From Marinobacter changyiensis (GTDB lineage Bacteria; Pseudomonadota; Gammaproteobacteria; Pseudomonadales; Oleiphilaceae), in assembly GCF_009193265.1 (NCBI RefSeq), contig NZ_VZZZ01000002.1, positions 600,712-664,711 of the forward strand: 64,000 nt of DNA. The letters are read 5' to 3'. This document shows, in pieces, positions 18,428 through 26,859 of the stretch. The position numbers and the translations under genes were made by a program. Position 1 is the stretch's first letter. Each line of letters starts with the position of its first letter. The notes under the pieces were generated by a model, which made no database searches, had not been told where the DNA came from, and saw only the letters and a list, made by a program, of their open reading frames with translations.

Positions 18428-18447
18428 TACTGTTTGGATATACAGTA
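18428..18447. promoter_or_regulatory. LexA (SOS) box upstream of yebG
   Basis: The sequence TACTGTTTGGATATACAGTA is a palindrome-ended CTG-N10-CAG element. It matches the gammaproteobacterial SOS-box consensus with both TACTG/CAGTA flanks. It sits 34 bases before the yebG start codon, a position where LexA would block the promoter. Confidence 0.88.
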
Positions 18448-18553
18448 TGCCCTGGCAGGACTCCTGCATCAAGGGGCGAGCGTTTGCTGCCCCCTGATGC
18501 GAAAAAAAGCGGACTGGAGGGAAAGGAGCCGGGAATGATTGTTTGCCGCCAGC

Positions 18554-19171
18554 TCAGGACAGCACAATCAGGTGGTTGGGCAGTTCGTTGCGCTCGTGGG
18601 AGGCGGGCACCGCGGTTTTAAGGTGTTGGCCACAGGCTTCAATGCAATTCAGGAAGCCCTGGAGCGTCTCGCCCTGTTTCACCTTTTGGGTGAATGCGGT
18701 AACGATGCTCTCCCAGGTGGCGTTATCAATACGGCTGGAAATACCCTGATCCACCAGAATTTCCACATACCGCTCGGCTTCTGACACGAAGATCAGCATA
18801 CCCGTGCCACCTTCGGTGTGATGAAGGTTCTGCTCGAGGAATTGGCGCCGCGCCAGGTTGGAGGCGCGCCAATAACGTACCTGCCGGGGTATCAGCCGAG
18901 TGTTGATGGCTGGTAACCGGAATATCAGGCTAAGCACCGCAAAGGTGGCCCACTGGACCAGCATCAGCAAGTCAGCACCGAACCAGCCAAAGAAATAGTT
19001 CAGGATCCCCGGTAACAGCAGCGCGAGAATTCCCGCCCAAAGCAGCGGGATATAGGTGTAGTTATCGGACTGTGAAGTCAGGACGGTAACCAGCTCCGCA
19101 TCGGTGTCACGTTCGACAGCGCTTATGGCAGCCGCGACTTGATCCTGTTCTGGTTTACTCAGTAATGTCAT
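18554..19171 (-). CDS. TPM-domain membrane protein
   Basis: The 205-residue protein begins with AISAVERDTDAELVTVLTSQ, the start of a TPM (YgcG/Psb32-type) domain. A pair of membrane helices interrupts it (about 38-58 and 66-90). The rest of the domain (HHTEGGTGMLIFVSEAERYV, VDQGISSRIDNATWESIV) then follows. The family's role is uncertain; some members act as phosphatases or in membrane protein repair. It is the last of three genes with the Gly-rich TPM protein and LemA, separated by 108 bases. Confidence 0.87.
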   Translation of the reverse strand: MTLLSKPEQDQVAAAISAVERDTDAELVTVLTSQSDNYTYIPLLWAGILALLLPGILNYFFGWFGADLLMLVQWATFAVLSLIFRLPAINTRLIPRQVRYWRASNLARRQFLEQNLHHTEGGTGMLIFVSEAERYVEILVDQGISSRIDNATWESIVTAFTQKVKQGETLQGFLNCIEACGQHLKTAVPASHERNELPNHLIVLS

Positions 19172-19279
19172 GGGGTTCGCTTCTCTCTATTCTGTGGCGA
19201 TCTATCTTGTTGCGCTTTGTCTGTCTGCGCCGGGTTGTATCTGGCTCTGCTCGAGGGCCGGGCTAGCGGGTTGGTCTGG

Positions 19280-20050
19280 TTACCAGCCGCCGGAAGCACC
19301 GCCTCCGCCGAAGCCACCGCCTCCGCCGCCGAAGCCACCGCCACCAAAACCACCGCCGCCACGGCCGCCCATGCTGGCACCCAGTAGCGCGCCGCCCAAC
19401 AGGGCTGCTGCCCCGCCACGACCGCCTCGGCCTCTACCGCCGCCGACAAAGAAAATGACTGCCATCACGATGATGAAAAACAGAGAGGCCAGTCCGAGGC
19501 TGGGCTTTTCCCTGGCCTGGTCCCGGGAGGGCTGGGCGGGCACTGCAAGGGGCTCGCCTCCCAGCACCTTAACCATGGCGGCAGTGCCATTCATGATGCC
19601 ACCGGTGAAATCGCCCTGCCGGAAGGCCGGAGTAATGATCTGATTGATGATGGTGGCGCTGTTCGCGTCCGTCAGTCGGCCCTCAAGACCGTAGCCAACT
19701 TCAATGCGCACCTGGCGCTCGCTCTCCGCCACAATCAGCAGCGCGCCGTTGTCCTCTCCTTCCTGACCAATTCCCCAGTGGCGTCCCAGCTGATAGCCGA
19801 AATCCTCGATGGCATTGCCTTGCAGGTCCGGAAGGGTGACCACAACCACCTGCTCGCTGGTTGCCTGTTCGTGGGCCTGAAGCATCTGGGTCAGTTGCGA
19901 CTCGGCGGCCGCATCCAGCATGTTCGCCTGGTCTACCACCCGACCGGTCAGCTCGGGAAATTCAGGGCCGGACTGGGCCAGGGTAACGTGACCCTGCAGC
20001 ATCAGCAGGCAGAAGACGGCTAACAGGCCAGATTTGGTAAAATAGCTCAT
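19280..20050 (-). CDS. YgcG-like TPM-domain protein with glycine-rich tail
   Basis: This 256-residue protein has a signal peptide (1-25, ending GHVTLAQS) and a TPM domain at about 30-165 (PELTGRVVDQANMLDAAAES, WGIGQEGEDNGALLIVA, YGLEGRLTDANSA). A C-terminal membrane helix (about 188-206) precedes a cytosolic tail of Gly-rich repeats (GGGFGGGG-type, about 210-256). That tail is the hallmark of YgcG. Its ATG shares one base with the stop of lemA (TAATG), so the two are translationally coupled. TPM plus LemA is a very common pairing of unknown biochemical function in the envelope. Confidence 0.92.
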   Translation of the reverse strand: MSYFTKSGLLAVFCLLMLQGHVTLAQSGPEFPELTGRVVDQANMLDAAAESQLTQMLQAHEQATSEQVVVVTLPDLQGNAIEDFGYQLGRHWGIGQEGEDNGALLIVAESERQVRIEVGYGLEGRLTDANSATIINQIITPAFRQGDFTGGIMNGTAAMVKVLGGEPLAVPAQPSRDQAREKPSLGLASLFFIIVMAVIFFVGGGRGRGGRGGAAALLGGALLGASMGGRGGGGFGGGGFGGGGGGFGGGGASGGW

Positions 20051-20667
20051 TAAAACTCCACGCTCGGTGCGTCTTCGGCATTTTCTGCGGTGGCTTCGAA
20101 GTTTTCGCGCAAGGGCATATCGCTGTACATCAGGCTGTGCCAGATCCGTCCCGGGAAAGTACGAATTTCCGTGTTGTATTGCTCAACGGCCTGAATGAAA
20201 TCGCGACGGGCAACGGCAATGCGGTTTTCAGTGCCTTCAAGCTGAGACTGTAACGCCAGAAAGTTCTGGTTCGACTTGAGATCCGGGTAGCGCTCGGACA
20301 CCGCCATCAAGCGACTCAGGGCACTGCTGAGCTCACCCTGGGCCTGCTGGAACTGCTTCAGCTTCTGAGGATTGTTCAGGATGCTCTCATCCACCTGAAT
20401 GGAGGTTGCTTTGGAGCGCGCCTCAATCACGGCGGTGAGGGTTTCCTGCTCCTGTGCTGCAAAACCCTTCACGGTTTCCACCAGGTTGGGGATCAGGTCA
20501 GAGCGCCGCTGATACTGGTTCTCGACCTGAGACCAGGCGGACTTGACCTGTTCGTCATAGGTCGGGATGTTGTTGATACCACAACCGGACAAAAAGGCGG
20601 CCAGCACCACCAGTAGTGACAGCTGCCAGTAAATCCTTTTCGGTGACTGAGTCATTGTGGTTGCCAT
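20050..20667 (-). CDS. lemA: LemA family lipoprotein-like protein
   Basis: The 205-residue reading starts at MATTMTQ, with AGGAAA 9 bases upstream; the longer frame is not credible. A signal peptide with lipobox-like LAAFLSGC (Cys about 28) leads to the LemA helical core. That core has NNIPTYDEQVKSAWSQVENQ, YQRRSDLIPNLVETVKGFA and the typical ENRIAVARRDFIQAVEQYNT. LemA proteins are anchored envelope proteins with an outward coiled-coil bundle; their function is unresolved. It heads the lemA-TPM-TPM unit and is divergent from the MotA-like gene. Confidence 0.92.
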   Translation of the reverse strand: MATTMTQSPKRIYWQLSLLVVLAAFLSGCGINNIPTYDEQVKSAWSQVENQYQRRSDLIPNLVETVKGFAAQEQETLTAVIEARSKATSIQVDESILNNPQKLKQFQQAQGELSSALSRLMAVSERYPDLKSNQNFLALQSQLEGTENRIAVARRDFIQAVEQYNTEIRTFPGRIWHSLMYSDMPLRENFEATAENAEDAPSVEF

Positions 20668-20830
20668 GATGTCGGGTTTCCTGATGGTAAGTGACTGAAA
20701 AATAAATGGTGGACAGCAAAAATCGGTGTTCTGTATTAGTGGTGCCGAATTCCTTGGTTTCAACCGTGTTCGCATGTCACAACCATGTGCTACTGTCTCA
20801 GGCTGTTTCCGGGCAAAACGGTGATAATTA

Positions 20831-21634
20831 ATGAGTAACCCCAAACACACGCTGTTCTGGATGACCCTGTTTCTGTCAGTGGTTCTGGTGGTCTGTGCCT
20901 TGATTTACGCACCGCTCCAGACAGCTTTTATGGCGAACTGGGTGTTTAACCTGCTGATTGTCTGTGTGCTTATCGTAGGTATTGGTCTGACCTACCGCCA
21001 GGTGCTTGTTCTGTTTCCTGAAATGCGCTGGATTGCCCAGTTCCGCACCGGGCACTCGGGCCTCTCCGTACTGCAGGAGCCGAGGCTGCTCAAACCCCTC
21101 GCCCGGCAACTGGGGGACGATTATAAAAAGGATCAGTTTTCACTCTCGACGATGTCCTTGCGGACGGTGCTCGACGGCATTCATAGCCGTATGGACGAAC
21201 AACGGGAGATAACTCGCTACTTTATCAGCCTGCTGGTTTTCCTGGGGTTGCTCGGTACCTTTTGGGGCCTGTTGGGAACCATTAATTCGGTGGGGGCGGT
21301 TATTGTGAATCTGGATATGAGCCAGGAAGACTTCGGTAAAGTATTCGCCGACCTGCAGTCCGGACTCCTGACGCCCCTGGAAGGCATGGGGACTGCCTTC
21401 AGCTCGTCCCTGCTGGGGCTCGGTGGCTCGCTGATTCTGGGCTTTCTGGACATCCAGGCCGGCCATGCCCAGAACCGGTTCTATGACGGCCTGGAAGAGT
21501 GGCTGACCGGCGTCACCAACCTGATCGATAACGTCGGTAACAGCCCGGCGCAGGACCAGCAGACCCGCCAGGAGCTGGCACGCCTGTTGGGCGAGAACCA
21601 GGAGTTGAAAGACCAGCTTGCGGACAGGGAATGA
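20831..21634 (+). CDS. MotA/TolQ/ExbB-like proton-channel protein
   Basis: This 267-residue membrane protein has helices at about 8-28, 34-54, 133-155 and 185-205. The conserved TolQ/MotA stretch is LVFLGLLGTFWGLLGTINSV, followed later by LEGMGTAFSSSLLGLGGSLI. A charged tail (about 245-267) may be a short coiled coil. Paired with the following OmpA-domain protein it should form an ion-driven stator-like complex in the inner membrane. No flagellar, Tol or Ton genes are adjacent, so the output is unknown. The start ATG has only a weak ribosome site. Confidence 0.87.
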   Translation: MSNPKHTLFWMTLFLSVVLVVCALIYAPLQTAFMANWVFNLLIVCVLIVGIGLTYRQVLVLFPEMRWIAQFRTGHSGLSVLQEPRLLKPLARQLGDDYKKDQFSLSTMSLRTVLDGIHSRMDEQREITRYFISLLVFLGLLGTFWGLLGTINSVGAVIVNLDMSQEDFGKVFADLQSGLLTPLEGMGTAFSSSLLGLGGSLILGFLDIQAGHAQNRFYDGLEEWLTGVTNLIDNVGNSPAQDQQTRQELARLLGENQELKDQLADRE

Positions 21635-21664
21635 CATGATGCAGAAGCCCCGGAGTAGCTGCTC

Positions 21665-22732
21665 ATGATCGGTTCCAAGCGCCGTAGCCGCAGCAATATC
21701 AACGTCTGGCCCGGCTATGTCGATGCACTGTCGGCCCTGTTGATGCTGGTGATCTTCATGTTGCTGGTCTATGTGGTCAGCCAGCTGTATCTCTCGCAGA
21801 CGCTTTCGGACCGGGAATCGGAACTGGCACGCCTGAACCGGAGCCTGGCTGAGATTTCGCGGCTGCTGGGGCTGGAAGAACAGAAAACCGATGCTCTGGA
21901 ACAGCAAATGGTGGCGGTGCAGAACGATTACAGTGACAGTCTGGCACTCACGGCCACGCTGCAGGCGGAGCTTGATGAGGCCGATGCGCGGGCGATGCAA
22001 CACCAGTACGACGTCGAAGCCCAGAATATGCGTATCCAGGAGCTGACATCGGCCATTGGTGAAACCGGAGCAGCGCTGGAAGAGCAGGAGCTGTTGACAG
22101 TCTCTCAAAGAGCCATTATCAAGCGGCTCTCTGATCAGATAGCGGCTCTTCAGAATCAGCTTAACCGGATCAGTTCAGCGTTGAAGCTACAGGAGAACAT
22201 CTCGGCTGAGAAAGACGCCAAACTGGCGGAAATGGGGCAGCGGATCAACATGCTGCTGGCGGAGCGAATTAACGAACTGGAGCGTTATCAGTCCGAGTTC
22301 TTTGCCCGTCTGAGAGACATTCTGCAGGCTAACGAGAATATCCGGATTGTTGGCGACCGCTTCCTGCTGCCTTCGGAGCTTCTATTTGCATCGGGTTCTG
22401 CCAGTCTGGGCGACGCCGGTAAGGCCGAACTGGACAAGCTGGCTAACGTGCTGCTGGATGTGGTGGAAAAGATTCCCGAGGATATCGACTGGATACTCAG
22501 AATAGACGGCCATACAGACAAGTTGCCCATTAATACCGCTGCTTTCCCGTCGAACTGGGAGCTTTCCACTGCCCGTGCCGTGGCGGTCGTGCGTTACCTG
22601 TCAGAAAAAGGCGTGCCACCAGACCGCATGGTCGCGGCCGGTTTTGGTGAGTTCTTCCCCGTCGCCACCGGCAACTCGGAAGCAGCGCTGCAGAGAAACC
22701 GCCGCATCGAAGTCAAGCTGACAGACCGCTGA
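21665..22732 (+). CDS. MotB/OmpA-like peptidoglycan-binding protein
   Basis: The 355-residue protein has one N-terminal membrane helix (about 20-42; YVDALSALLMLVIFMLLVYV) preceded by a basic cytoplasmic end, as in MotB. A long coiled coil (about 50-200, Glu/Gln/Leu-rich) connects it to an OmpA-type peptidoglycan-binding domain (about 215-355; LLFASGSASLGDAGKAEL, RIDGHTDKLPI, NWELSTARAVAVVRYL, RRIEVKL). A GGAG precedes the ATG by 10 bases. It lies 30 bases after the MotA-like gene. The coiled coil is longer than in flagellar MotB. The system probably couples proton flow to work at the cell wall, with the output partner not identifiable here. Confidence 0.88.
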   Translation: MIGSKRRSRSNINVWPGYVDALSALLMLVIFMLLVYVVSQLYLSQTLSDRESELARLNRSLAEISRLLGLEEQKTDALEQQMVAVQNDYSDSLALTATLQAELDEADARAMQHQYDVEAQNMRIQELTSAIGETGAALEEQELLTVSQRAIIKRLSDQIAALQNQLNRISSALKLQENISAEKDAKLAEMGQRINMLLAERINELERYQSEFFARLRDILQANENIRIVGDRFLLPSELLFASGSASLGDAGKAELDKLANVLLDVVEKIPEDIDWILRIDGHTDKLPINTAAFPSNWELSTARAVAVVRYLSEKGVPPDRMVAAGFGEFFPVATGNSEAALQRNRRIEVKLTDR

Positions 22733-22768
22733 CCCGCTCCAGTCAAACAAGGCCGCGGTTCCATTGTG

Positions 22769-23389
22769 CTACTTGGGACGGAACATCCGGAACCGCTGCT
22801 CTTCCCCAAAACTGAAGTAATCCGCGGGCCCGCCACTGCGCATTACGGGCTGGGCAGCGGCGGTGTCGTAAATGCCATCCTTGAGAAATTTCTGGTCAAT
22901 GTGAATACCCACCACCTCACCGAGGGTCAGCCAGGTGTCTGCCTTACGGCCGTCGACGCCCTGAAGCTGGATAATCTGCGTGACCCGGCATTCAAACGCC
23001 ACCGGGCTTTCCTGCACATAAGGCACTGAAATAACCCGGGGCTTGGCCGGTGTCAGCCCTGCCAGCTCAAACTCATCAACATTGGGGGCGACCATGGCGC
23101 AGGTTTCGTTCATCGCCTCCGCAAGCGGCCGCGTTACCAGATTCCAGCAAAACTCACCGGTGGCTTCCACATTGCGAACCGTGTCTTTGTAGCCGATGCT
23201 GGAAAAACCGATAATCGGCGGCACGTAATTGAAAGCATTAAAAAAGCTGTAGGGTGCCAGATTGAGATTGCCGTCCGTATCCCGGGATGAAATCCAGCCG
23301 ATGGGCCGGGGGGCCACCAGGGCATTGAAAGGATCGTGCGCCAGGCCATGGCCCTTGGAGGGTTCGTAAAAGTAGGTCTCGGTAGTCAT
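22769..23389 (-). CDS. Flavin reductase family protein (FMN-binding split barrel)
   Basis: The 206-residue protein has the split-barrel flavin-binding pattern: ALVAPRPIGWISSRDTDGN (phosphate-binding RPIGW), NLAPYSFFNAFNYVPPIIGF, then KDTVRNVEATGEFCWNLV. This is the DIM6/NTAB group that binds FMN and supplies reduced flavin or carries out related reductions. The partner monooxygenase is not in the neighbourhood, so the substrate is unknown. It converges on the OmpA-domain gene and is single. Confidence 0.9.
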   Translation of the reverse strand: MTTETYFYEPSKGHGLAHDPFNALVAPRPIGWISSRDTDGNLNLAPYSFFNAFNYVPPIIGFSSIGYKDTVRNVEATGEFCWNLVTRPLAEAMNETCAMVAPNVDEFELAGLTPAKPRVISVPYVQESPVAFECRVTQIIQLQGVDGRKADTWLTLGEVVGIHIDQKFLKDGIYDTAAAQPVMRSGGPADYFSFGEEQRFRMFRPK

Positions 23390-23547
23390 ATGCTTGCCCT
23401 TTTAAGGTAAATAATCGACTGCAAAAACTCATCGCCGTATGTTTCCATTTATAGACTCAAAGCTAATAACTGTCTATATTGAGAATAACGAGGAGCCAGT
23501 AAAAGCCAGTTCATTAGTAACCCCCGCTTAAAGTATGGGAGAACGGT

Positions 23548-23952
23548 ATGCCATCAATCGTTGAGAGAAAATCACCGAGCGACATGCGGCAAGTGGGTAT
23601 CAGTGGCCTGCGCGCCGCCTTCAATCTTCTGAACAAGTGGGATTGTACCGCCGAGCAGGCCCAGGCCATTCTGCGGCTGCCAAAAGCAACCTACTACAAG
23701 TATCGGAACGACCCGGACTGTGCGCGCCTGGACAAAGACCAGCTCACCCGCATCAGTTACCTGTTAAACATTCATCAGGCACTAAGAATCGTCTTCGAGA
23801 ATCCCGATAACGTGTACGGTTTCATGAGCAAACGGAACCACAATCCGTACTTCCATGGTCGCACGCCATTGGAGGCGATCGAAACCGGAGATTTCGGAGC
23901 CCTGTACGAAACCTTCAAGCGAATCGACACCTTGCGTGGAGGCTTGTGGTAA
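23548..23952 (+). CDS. Xre/MbcA/ParS-type antitoxin
   Basis: This 134-residue antitoxin has an N-terminal helix-turn-helix (about 15-75; GISGLRAAFNLLNKWDCTAE, then YYKYRNDP). It ends in the MbcA/ParS-like C-terminal toxin-binding domain (SKRNHNPYFHGRTPLEAIET, about 95-115). The ATG follows GGGAGAACGGT. The stop shares one base with the next gene's start (TAATG), the usual coupled layout of RES-Xre modules. It should bind its own promoter and neutralise the RES toxin. Confidence 0.92.
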   Translation: MPSIVERKSPSDMRQVGISGLRAAFNLLNKWDCTAEQAQAILRLPKATYYKYRNDPDCARLDKDQLTRISYLLNIHQALRIVFENPDNVYGFMSKRNHNPYFHGRTPLEAIETGDFGALYETFKRIDTLRGGLW

Positions 23953-24641
23953 TGGGTGAGACTCTTCCATCGGTCACGCTCGGAAAAACCAAAGGCTGCC
24001 GCCTGATCAGTTCCAAACTCCCCACCATCGAGATTTTCAGTGACGTCGCGACGCCCGAGGAATTTCAGGATCTGTATGAACTCCAGGCCCTGACCAACCC
24101 GCGACTAGTCCAGGATGTGGGTGATCTGAACTACATTAATCTTGATGAAATACCCTGGGGTATTCCGGGCTGCCACTACGCCGCAGCAAGCTTTACCCAT
24201 GTTCATCCCGACGGCAGCCGATTCAGCAACGGGGATTATGGCGTGCTGTATATCGCGGACACGATGGACACAGCCCTTGCCGAAGTGGAATACCATCAGG
24301 GCCAATACCTGGCCAACGTCGAGGACCTGAAATTTGATAGGCTGGTGTTTCGGGGTCTCTCCTGCGTATTTACTGGCGACGTTATTCACGATGCAAAAGT
24401 ACTTCCAGCCACTCATGCCATATACCATCCAACCGATTACACCGCCTCCCGGATTCTCGGTGCCGAGCTTCGCGCTGGCGGATCTGAGGGGATCCGGTAC
24501 TGGTCGCCTCGAAACCCTGGGGCGACGTGTTGGGGATTGTTCACGCCGAAGCACGTCCAGTCCATATTGCAAACCACCCATTACGAGTTCATTTTGCGTA
24601 ATGGCAGGATTGTCGATAAAAGAAGGATCGTTGTGGCCTGA
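23952..24641 (+). CDS. RES-domain toxin (NAD-degrading family)
   Basis: The 229-residue protein reads from the ATG that overlaps the antitoxin stop. The RES-type elements visible are an Arg/Tyr-containing N-terminal core, NGDYGVLYIADTMDTALAEV with the key Glu in AEVEYH, and the SEGIRYWSPRNPG segment with the conserved Ser. Characterised relatives (MbcT, ParT, Res) hydrolyse or phosphorolyse NAD+ or modify enzymes, halting growth until the antitoxin returns. All of the usual length is present, so it is likely functional. Whether it serves plasmid-like maintenance, stress or phage defence cannot be told. Confidence 0.9.
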   Translation: MGETLPSVTLGKTKGCRLISSKLPTIEIFSDVATPEEFQDLYELQALTNPRLVQDVGDLNYINLDEIPWGIPGCHYAAASFTHVHPDGSRFSNGDYGVLYIADTMDTALAEVEYHQGQYLANVEDLKFDRLVFRGLSCVFTGDVIHDAKVLPATHAIYHPTDYTASRILGAELRAGGSEGIRYWSPRNPGATCWGLFTPKHVQSILQTTHYEFILRNGRIVDKRRIVVA

Positions 24642-24674
24642 GTCTCTGGCTGTGAATCAACGTTGGTCAAAGTG

Positions 24675-26009
24675 TCAACTGGAGATCTCGACAATTACCT
24701 GTAATCCACCGTCAGAAGCCGCCGAAAAGCGGATGTGGCCACCGTAACGCCCAATTATTTCCCTGACCACGGCGAGTCCGAGGCCGTGTCCCGGCGTCTG
24801 TTCGTCCAGGCGCAATCCCCGCTGGCCCAGGCTGGTCAGTTCATTTTCTTTGACTCCCTGGCCATCATCGGTCACGACTATGCGAGCTAAACCGTTGTTT
24901 TGTGACAAGGAAAGTTCAACGCAACGGCTCGACCATTTCCCCGCGTTATCCAGCAGATTTCCCAAGATCTCATTCAAGTCATGCTCTTCAATCGGCCACC
25001 GGCTTTCCTCGGGGAGGGAGCTCGACATTTCAAAGGATTTTTCCGGGTACAGCCGGCCCAGCATCCAGAGCAGATCCCGCGCCTGTTTCAGCGGGTAGGC
25101 GCTTTTCCCGATCTGCGGCCCTGCAAACCGGCTCCGACGCATTTCTGCTTCAAGCTGTTTGTCCAGATCTCCGAGTCGCGCTGCCATCTGATGCCTCAAG
25201 TCATTGTCGAGGGGGCGGCTGGTGTCCTCCAGTATCTGCCGGAGAGCCGAGATGGGGGTTTTGACGCTGTGGGAAAGGTTTGCCAAGGCATCCCGTGAGC
25301 GTTCCAGGCGCATATCCAAAGAGTCGAGTAGCTGATTGAGCTGTTGGACGAGGGGGCGGAATTCTTCAGGAGCCTGAACATCAATACGTGAAATCTCACC
25401 AACCTGCAGTCTCTTTAATGCTGTCTTGAGCGACACTACCGGGCGCATGGAAAAATTAATGCCGAACCAGATTACTCCCGCCAACATAAGGATAAGCAAA
25501 ATCGAGACGATGGCGGTCCAGGCATGCAATTCTGCCTGGCTGCGTTTTAAAGCGCCCAGGTCTTCGGAGACAATAACCACCATGGGTGTGTCGTTCACTC
25601 GGAACGCCTTTCGATAGGCAAGGATATCGGACGGTGCGTTGAGTTCCTTTGCACCACTCACTCGAAAGGTGCCATCCCGATCGGTGTTGATCAGGGGCTC
25701 CAGAAGGGGAGCCCAGGAATCAGGAGAAATAGTGGTCTGAGTGGGCGAGTGGATGGCGAACGCGTGATGGAACATCTCCTGGAAATAGTCGCCGGTTTGC
25801 AGGGCATCGACATTGCCGTCTGAACTACGAATCTGGTGCTCCAGAAAAGCCACCTCATCCTTGAGTCGACTTTCGACGAACTCCCGGGACATACGGTCCA
25901 GCAACAAACCATGCACCAGCCATGCGAGCGCCATCAGGCCGATTCCGGCCGGCAGCAACAAGGTGAGCAGAGCGCTTTTGACCGATGTCGTTTTTTTAAA
26001 CATCGTCAT
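24675..26009 (-). CDS. Sensor histidine kinase of a CopRS/CusRS-like pair
   Basis: The 444-residue reading starts at MTMFKK, inside the end of the regulator gene (14-base overlap), so it is translationally coupled; MFKK two codons on is an alternative. A membrane helix (about 12-32), a periplasmic sensor (about 35-165) and a second helix (about 170-190) lead to HAMP. Next comes HisKA with H-box LANLSHSVKTPISALRQILE and an HATPase (NEILGNLLDNAGKW, VTDDGQG, GHGLGLAVV). The architecture is PhoQ/CusS-like. It is divergent from the copper-resistance operon, which suggests copper sensing (inference from position). Confidence 0.88.
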   Translation of the reverse strand: MTMFKKTTSVKSALLTLLLPAGIGLMALAWLVHGLLLDRMSREFVESRLKDEVAFLEHQIRSSDGNVDALQTGDYFQEMFHHAFAIHSPTQTTISPDSWAPLLEPLINTDRDGTFRVSGAKELNAPSDILAYRKAFRVNDTPMVVIVSEDLGALKRSQAELHAWTAIVSILLILMLAGVIWFGINFSMRPVVSLKTALKRLQVGEISRIDVQAPEEFRPLVQQLNQLLDSLDMRLERSRDALANLSHSVKTPISALRQILEDTSRPLDNDLRHQMAARLGDLDKQLEAEMRRSRFAGPQIGKSAYPLKQARDLLWMLGRLYPEKSFEMSSSLPEESRWPIEEHDLNEILGNLLDNAGKWSSRCVELSLSQNNGLARIVVTDDGQGVKENELTSLGQRGLRLDEQTPGHGLGLAVVREIIGRYGGHIRFSAASDGGLQVIVEISS

Positions 26010-26661
26010 TGAACAGGTAGCCCTGACCGCGGCGTGTTGAGATCGTATCCGTGCCAATCAGCTTTCTTAGCCTTCGGACATAGGCCTCAATGACATTTTC
26101 ACTTGGGCTTTCATTCAGGTTATAGAGCTGGTCCATAAGCTGTTCCTTGGAGAAGACCTGGCCGGGGCGACTCATAAGGCAGCGCAGCAGGCGGAACTCC
26201 GTACCGGTCAGAGTGTGTTCGGTTCCGTCGTCGAGCTTCAGGCACTGACGACTCTCGTCCAGCTCGAAGCGACCAACCTTGACCCGGGAATGGACTCTGC
26301 CTTCGCTTCTCCGCACGATGGCGTTGAGGCGGGCGATCAATTCTTCCGTCTGGAAGGGCTTGGCCAGGTAGTCGTCTGCCCCGGCCTTCAGGCCATTGAC
26401 CTTATCCTTCCAGTCACTTCTAGCGGTCAGAATCAATACCGGAAAGCTGACATGGTTCATACGCCATTTCTTTAAAACGTCCAAACCATTGCCATCAGGC
26501 AAGCCCAGATCCAGCACACCTACCCGGTAATCTTCCTGTTCACCCAGAATCATCGCCTCTTTGGCAGTGGATGTTGTATCCACACTGAAGCCGGCTCTCT
26601 CCAGCTGGTTGCTCAGGCCATCAGCCAGCAAGCGATCATCCTCGACGAGCAGTAAACGCAT
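25996..26661 (-). CDS. OmpR-family response regulator, CopR-like
   Basis: The 221-residue regulator starts at MRLLLVEDD, with AAGGA 7 bases upstream. The receiver has LLVEDDRLL, phospho-acceptor Asp in VGVLDLGLPDGNG, the Thr/Ala switch LILTAR and Lys in DDYLAKPF. The winged helix (about 125-220) has FSKEQLMDQLYN and NVIEAYVRRLRKLIG. It faces away from the copper operon across a 198-base shared promoter region. By gene order this is the likely CopR-type activator of the copper genes. The motif GxDxIxTxRGxGY at the end fits CopR/QseB/PmrA-type proteins. Confidence 0.9.
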   Translation of the reverse strand: MRLLLVEDDRLLADGLSNQLERAGFSVDTTSTAKEAMILGEQEDYRVGVLDLGLPDGNGLDVLKKWRMNHVSFPVLILTARSDWKDKVNGLKAGADDYLAKPFQTEELIARLNAIVRRSEGRVHSRVKVGRFELDESRQCLKLDDGTEHTLTGTEFRLLRCLMSRPGQVFSKEQLMDQLYNLNESPSENVIEAYVRRLRKLIGTDTISTRRGQGYLFNDDV

Positions 26662-26716
26662 GGGTCTGTCCTTTTCGGGCTTTATACGGCGTGCCAGTGT
26701 CACTGATCCACCTGAG

Positions 26717-26762
26717 TTCAGCCTGAACAAAAAATAATTTGATATTTTCAGCAAGAATTCAG
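26717..26762. promoter_or_regulatory. TTCAG repeats, candidate CopR-like binding sites
   Basis: The region between the divergent regulator and cupredoxin genes contains TTCAG three times. Two copies (26747-26751 and 26758-26762) are exactly 11 bases apart in direct orientation, one helical turn, as OmpR-family dimers prefer. A third lies at 26717 within GTTCAGCCTGAAC. Binding is an inference. Confidence 0.4.
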
Positions 26763-26859
26763 GTTAGTACGCGATGGTAACAAGCGTTTTCAGGCAATGC
26801 TCAAGTTTCGAAGCAAACCAACGAGCATTCTAACGTACTATTTCACAGGAGAATTCGGG

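Noticed and set aside
19170..19643. Proline-rich plus-strand frame
   Set aside because: The PPPPKPP runs are the reverse complement of the Gly-rich tail of the YgcG-like protein.
21140..22108. 322-codon minus-strand frame opposite the MotA/OmpA genes
   Set aside because: It is an antisense shadow rich in Gln and His, with no ribosome site or domain.
20831..22732. Zorya-type anti-phage system (ZorA/ZorB)
   Set aside because: The MotA/OmpA-like pair fits generally, but ZorC, ZorD or ZorE genes are absent on both sides, and the channel protein lacks the long cytoplasmic tail of ZorA.
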